DNA of 64,000 nucleotides from SHZL01 sp963708905 (GTDB lineage Bacteria > Pseudomonadota > Gammaproteobacteria > Xanthomonadales > SZUA-36), in assembly GCA_963708905.1 (NCBI GenBank), contig CAVPUV010000052.1:220643-284642 (forward strand), in the 5' to 3' direction. The first letter of the stretch is position 1. Each line of letters starts with the position of its first letter. The position numbers were made by a program, and so were the translations under genes. Shown here one piece after another: positions 60,972 through 64,000 of this stretch. The notes under the pieces are model-generated. The model had not been told where the DNA came from. It saw nothing but the letters and a program-made list of their open reading frames with translations, and searched no databases.

Positions 60972-61637
60972 ATGGATCGCCTTGTATTTGACATTGCTCA
61001 CTTCCTGGCCGGCGGGCTGGTTCTGGTGAGTTTCATGCTGCTGTATCAGGACCGCCTGTATGCATTGCTCAACATCTTCGCCCTCCAGGCTTCTGTTTTG
61101 GCGCTCTCGGTGGCGTGGCAGGCTTTCATTCAGGATGCACCGCATCTTTACGTCACGGCGGGCATTGCACTGATCTTCAAGGCCATCTTCATACCGGTGG
61201 TACTGCACAAGATCATCCAGCGTCTTGGTATACATCGAGAGATCGAGACCGTAGTTGGCGTCAGCACCACGATGATTGCGGGAATTGGACTGGTCGCCTT
61301 ATCCATGGTGGTGATGCTGAAAGTCACTACTGCTGCCGATGCCCTGGCGCGGGAAGACCTCGCATTTGCCTTGTCCGTTGTGCTATTGGGCCTGTTGATG
61401 ATGATCACGCGGCGCAATGCCGTCAGCCAGGTGGTTGGATTCATGTCGCTGGAAAACGGTCTGGTGCTCGCCGCGACGGGCGCCAATGGCATGCCGCTGG
61501 TGGTTGAGATCAGTGTCGCCTTCTCGATCCTGATTGCCTTCATCGTCATTGGCATTTTCCTGTTCCGCATTCGTGAACGCTTTGACACAGTGGACAGTCA
61601 GGCGCTCGACAGCTTTCGCGGAGACCGGGAAGAATGA
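60972..61637 (+). CDS. hyfE: Hydrogenase-4/Ehr complex subunit HyfE
   Basis: 221 residues, about seven helices, related to HyfE (NuoK-like with an extra N-terminal region). LYVTAGIALIFKAIFIPVVLHKII and GFMSLENGLVLAATGANGMPLVVEISVAFSILIAF with a conserved Glu (SLEN) match the family. No HyfD gene lies between hyfC and hyfE, which differs from E. coli hyf. Confidence 0.9.
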   Translation: MDRLVFDIAHFLAGGLVLVSFMLLYQDRLYALLNIFALQASVLALSVAWQAFIQDAPHLYVTAGIALIFKAIFIPVVLHKIIQRLGIHREIETVVGVSTTMIAGIGLVALSMVVMLKVTTAADALAREDLAFALSVVLLGLLMMITRRNAVSQVVGFMSLENGLVLAATGANGMPLVVEISVAFSILIAFIVIGIFLFRIRERFDTVDSQALDSFRGDREE

Positions 61638-63085
61638 GTGCATTTTCCATCGATTCCGTGGCGGCCATTCTGCTCATTCCACTCGCGGCCGCCGCCCTGT
61701 TGGGGCTGTTACCGAACTACCGTTTGACCGCGCGTTTGAATGTGCTTGCTACATTCTGCACGTTTCTCGCCGCCTCATCGCTATTTTTCATCGACCGGCC
61801 TGCGCCGGGACAGTATGTGCTGGTTGACGACCTCAATATCATTTTCATTGTGCTCAATACCCTGGTCGGCTTCACCACCAGCGTTTTCAGCGCCAGCTAT
61901 ATTGCCCACGAGCTCGAAACCGGCCGCCTCACCCCGACTTATTTGCGTTTCTATCACGCCATGTTTCAGCTTCTGATGTTCGGCATGAACATGGCCCTCA
62001 TGGCCAACAATATTGGCCTGATGTGGGTTTCGATAGAACTCGCTACACTCACCACCGTGCTCATGGTCGGCATGTACCGAACTCATGCTGCTCTGGAGGC
62101 GGCCTGGAAGTACTTTATACTTGGCAGTGTCGGCATAGCGCTGGCACTGTTCGGTACGATTCTGGTTTACATGGCGGCGCTGCCGGTAGTGGGTGAAGGG
62201 CTTGATGCGATGACCTGGACCGTGCTGATCAAACGCGTGATGGGCTTCGATCCGGCTTTGCTCAACGTGGCATTCGTTTTTCTGCTGCTGGGATATGGCA
62301 CTAAAGTGGGCTTGGTGCCAATGCACGCCTGGCTGCCCGATGCCCACGCCGAGGGGCCAACACCGATCTCAGCCGTGCTTTCCGGCTTGCTGTTAAATGT
62401 TGCTCTCTATGCCCTGCTGCGTTTCAAATTGTTGCTTGCAGCAAATCCCCTGGCTCTCGCGCCGGGCCCCCTGATGGTTATCCTGGGCCTGACCTCGCTG
62501 ATCTTTGCCGCTTTCATGCTTTATCGGCGACGCGACATCAAACGCCTGTTTGCATATTCCTCGATCGAGCATATGGGTATCATCGTCTTTGCTTTTGGAA
62601 TGGGCGGCCCCCTGGCCAATTTTGCCGGTCTTTTGCACATGACCATGCACAGCCTGACCAAGTCCGCGATATTTTTTACGGTCGGCCACATTGCCCAGGT
62701 CAAAGGGACACAAAAGATCGCGGACATCCGCGGCCTCACCGAGACCCATCCCTGGCTCGGCTGGTCGCTGGTGGCCGGTGTCATCGCGATCGCCGGCCTG
62801 CCGCCGATGGGCATATTCATGAGCGAATTTTTGCTTGTCAGCTCCACATTTGCCCGCCAGCCGCTATTGGCGATTCCACTCGTGTTTGGTTTGCTCGTTG
62901 CCTTCGGTGCGTTGCTGCTGCGAGTCGGCGGTATTGCCTTCGGTAAGCCGACCGGCAACACGATACCGGTGAAGGCAACTTCTGTTCCCATCTTTGCTCA
63001 CCTTGCACTGGTACTGACCGCTGGAGTCTATCTACCCCCGCCGGTTGTCACGTGGTTTCAGCATATTGCTCAGATTCTTGGCTGA
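61634..63085 (+). CDS. hyfF: Hydrogenase-4/Ehr complex subunit HyfF (NuoN/M-like)
   Basis: 483-residue antiporter-like subunit with about 14 helices. WVSIELATLTTVLMVGMYRTHAALEAAWKYF, KVGLVPMHAWLPDAHAEGPTPISAVLSGLLLN and DIKRLFAYSSIEHMGIIVFAFG carry the conserved charged residues. Start overlaps hyfE by 4 nt. Confidence 0.93.
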   Translation: MSAFSIDSVAAILLIPLAAAALLGLLPNYRLTARLNVLATFCTFLAASSLFFIDRPAPGQYVLVDDLNIIFIVLNTLVGFTTSVFSASYIAHELETGRLTPTYLRFYHAMFQLLMFGMNMALMANNIGLMWVSIELATLTTVLMVGMYRTHAALEAAWKYFILGSVGIALALFGTILVYMAALPVVGEGLDAMTWTVLIKRVMGFDPALLNVAFVFLLLGYGTKVGLVPMHAWLPDAHAEGPTPISAVLSGLLLNVALYALLRFKLLLAANPLALAPGPLMVILGLTSLIFAAFMLYRRRDIKRLFAYSSIEHMGIIVFAFGMGGPLANFAGLLHMTMHSLTKSAIFFTVGHIAQVKGTQKIADIRGLTETHPWLGWSLVAGVIAIAGLPPMGIFMSEFLLVSSTFARQPLLAIPLVFGLLVAFGALLLRVGGIAFGKPTGNTIPVKATSVPIFAHLALVLTAGVYLPPPVVTWFQHIAQILG

Positions 63086-63101
63086 TGCGGAGAGCGAAAA
63101 C

Positions 63102-64000
63102 ATGACGTCTTTAAGCGATCTGATTTTGCAAGGGGTACGAATCCGTGATCACCGGCCCTGGCCCCGGGTGATGGTTGACGACAAAGTTTGGGCATATGCC
63201 GCAACGCAGATGGCTGTAAGTCACTATACGTTGCTGGGCCTGTGGGGTGAGCCAGATACAGTCCATGCAGCATTACTCGCCGATCACAGCGGGGAGATCG
63301 GCGTCATCAGCCTGGCCTGTTCCAGTGGCCAATTTCCTTCTATTGCAAGCGTTCATGCGCCCGCCATGCGGCTTGAGCGTACCATTCACGATCTCTTTGG
63401 ATTGGTGCCCACAGGCTTGCCCGATCAAAGACCATGGCTGGATCACGGCTGTTGGGGCGTTCGTGCGCCCATGGGTGACGGCATCGAGACGCCTCATGAC
63501 GACGCTGGGCCCTACTCTTTTCTATCGTGCGAAGGAGAGAGCCTCCACCAGATCCCCGTCGGCCCCGTACATGCGGGGATTATCGAGCCTGGTCATTTCC
63601 GCTTCACCGCCAATGGCGAAACGATTGGGCGCCTGGAAGAGCGTCTGGGCTATGTGCATAAAGGTATTGACGGCCTGATGGCTGGATCCGACCTGGAAGG
63701 TGCAGCCAGGCTCGCCGGTCGAACCTCCGGTGACAGCACAGTCGCCTATGCAATCGCATTTGCTCGCGCCGTGGAGGCCGCCCTCGGCGTTGAAGCACCA
63801 TCTCGCGCGCATTACCTGCGCGCGCTGATGGCGGAACTTGAGCGGCTGGCCAACCATTTTGGCGATATTGGCGCCATATGCAATGATGCCGCTTTTTCTC
63901 TGATGCATGCACACTGCGGTGTTTTGCGCGAACGTGTTCTGCGGGCGGCTCACAGCTGTTTTGGCCACCGGTTGATGTTGGATTGCGTTAGACCTGGCGG
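63102..64000 (+). CDS. hyfG: HyfG-like large subunit without the first Ni-ligand cysteine motif, cut by window end
   Basis: About 299 residues visible; the frame is open at the right edge. An N-terminal NuoC-like segment (to about 120) is fused to a NuoD/hydrogenase large-subunit-like region (GHFRFTANGETIGRLEERLGYVHKGIDGL, AELERLANHFGDIGAICNDAAFS). At the position of the N-terminal hydrogenase motif R-x-C-G-x-C this protein reads R207-T-S209-G-D-S212, with serines in place of both cysteines. That fits the energy-converting hydrogenase-related (Ehr) group, which lacks a NiFe site. The C-terminal motif is outside the window. ATG 63102 follows GGAGAG. Confidence 0.88.
   Translation, partial: MTSLSDLILQGVRIRDHRPWPRVMVDDKVWAYAATQMAVSHYTLLGLWGEPDTVHAALLADHSGEIGVISLACSSGQFPSIASVHAPAMRLERTIHDLFGLVPTGLPDQRPWLDHGCWGVRAPMGDGIETPHDDAGPYSFLSCEGESLHQIPVGPVHAGIIEPGHFRFTANGETIGRLEERLGYVHKGIDGLMAGSDLEGAARLAGRTSGDSTVAYAIAFARAVEAALGVEAPSRAHYLRALMAELERLANHFGDIGAICNDAAFSLMHAHCGVLRERVLRAAHSCFGHRLMLDCVRPG

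Noticed and set aside
63102..64000. Active [NiFe] hydrogenase large subunit
   Set aside because: The N-terminal Cys pair that binds nickel is replaced by serines at 209 and 212.

Overview
The window looks like chromosome from a gammaproteobacterium with respiratory flexibility. It carries the gammaproteobacterial envelope block lolC-lolD-comEC-exbB-exbD-msbA-lpxK-kdsB, a divergent rne/rluC pair and uvrC-pgsA. Coding density is high, many stops and starts overlap, and GTG/TTG starts are common. I saw no rRNA, tRNA or CRISPR array.

Layout. 1-660: a higB-higA toxin-antitoxin pair (higA reaches the left edge) with a palindromic operator. 718-3102: an LLM-type flavin oxidoreductase, an ITPase/XTPase and a GacA/UvrY-type response regulator with a repeat-rich leader. 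3161-7218: rne with a long leader, and rluC. 7324-16457: lipoprotein release, DNA uptake, ExbBD motor, lipid A flippase, LpxK and KdsB, interrupted by a 163-bp nested inverted-repeat element that looks like a MITE. 16503-22519: uvrC, pgsA, ispG, a methyltransferase, ygfZ and cptA (ygfX).

22513-37587 is a low-oxygen respiration island: a FixL-like sensor that keeps the heme histidine, FixJ, an array of hairpins, a lone receiver domain with Asp changed to Glu, a HiPIP, ccoNOQP, ccoG-H-I-S, a SafE/TauE-like membrane protein, a frameshifted nnrS and a quinol-type nitric oxide reductase. The FixLJ pair probably senses oxygen for the cbb3 oxidase genes next to it.

38590-46518 is a molybdenum hydroxylase cluster laid out like cox (FAD, 2Fe-2S and Mo subunits, then CoxG, CoxE and CoxD homologues on the opposite strand) plus a DUF3179 membrane protein. 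Its active-site loop is not that of CO dehydrogenase, so the substrate is unknown. A shared upstream region with a consensus FNR/ANR box and a good sigma70-like promoter separates it from 46844-53789, a DUF1302 / DUF1329 / YCF48 lipoprotein / RND transporter module that looks like a hydrophobic-compound transport system. These two neighbours are the best candidates for an undescribed system.

54051-64000 holds a complete succinate dehydrogenase operon with two assembly factors (a 53-residue DUF1674/SDHAF4 protein and SdhE). It runs, with overlapping codons, into hyfB-C-E-F-G. The HyfG subunit lacks the first pair of nickel-ligand cysteines, so this is probably an energy-converting hydrogenase-related (Ehr) ion-pumping complex and not a hydrogenase. 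It continues past the right edge.
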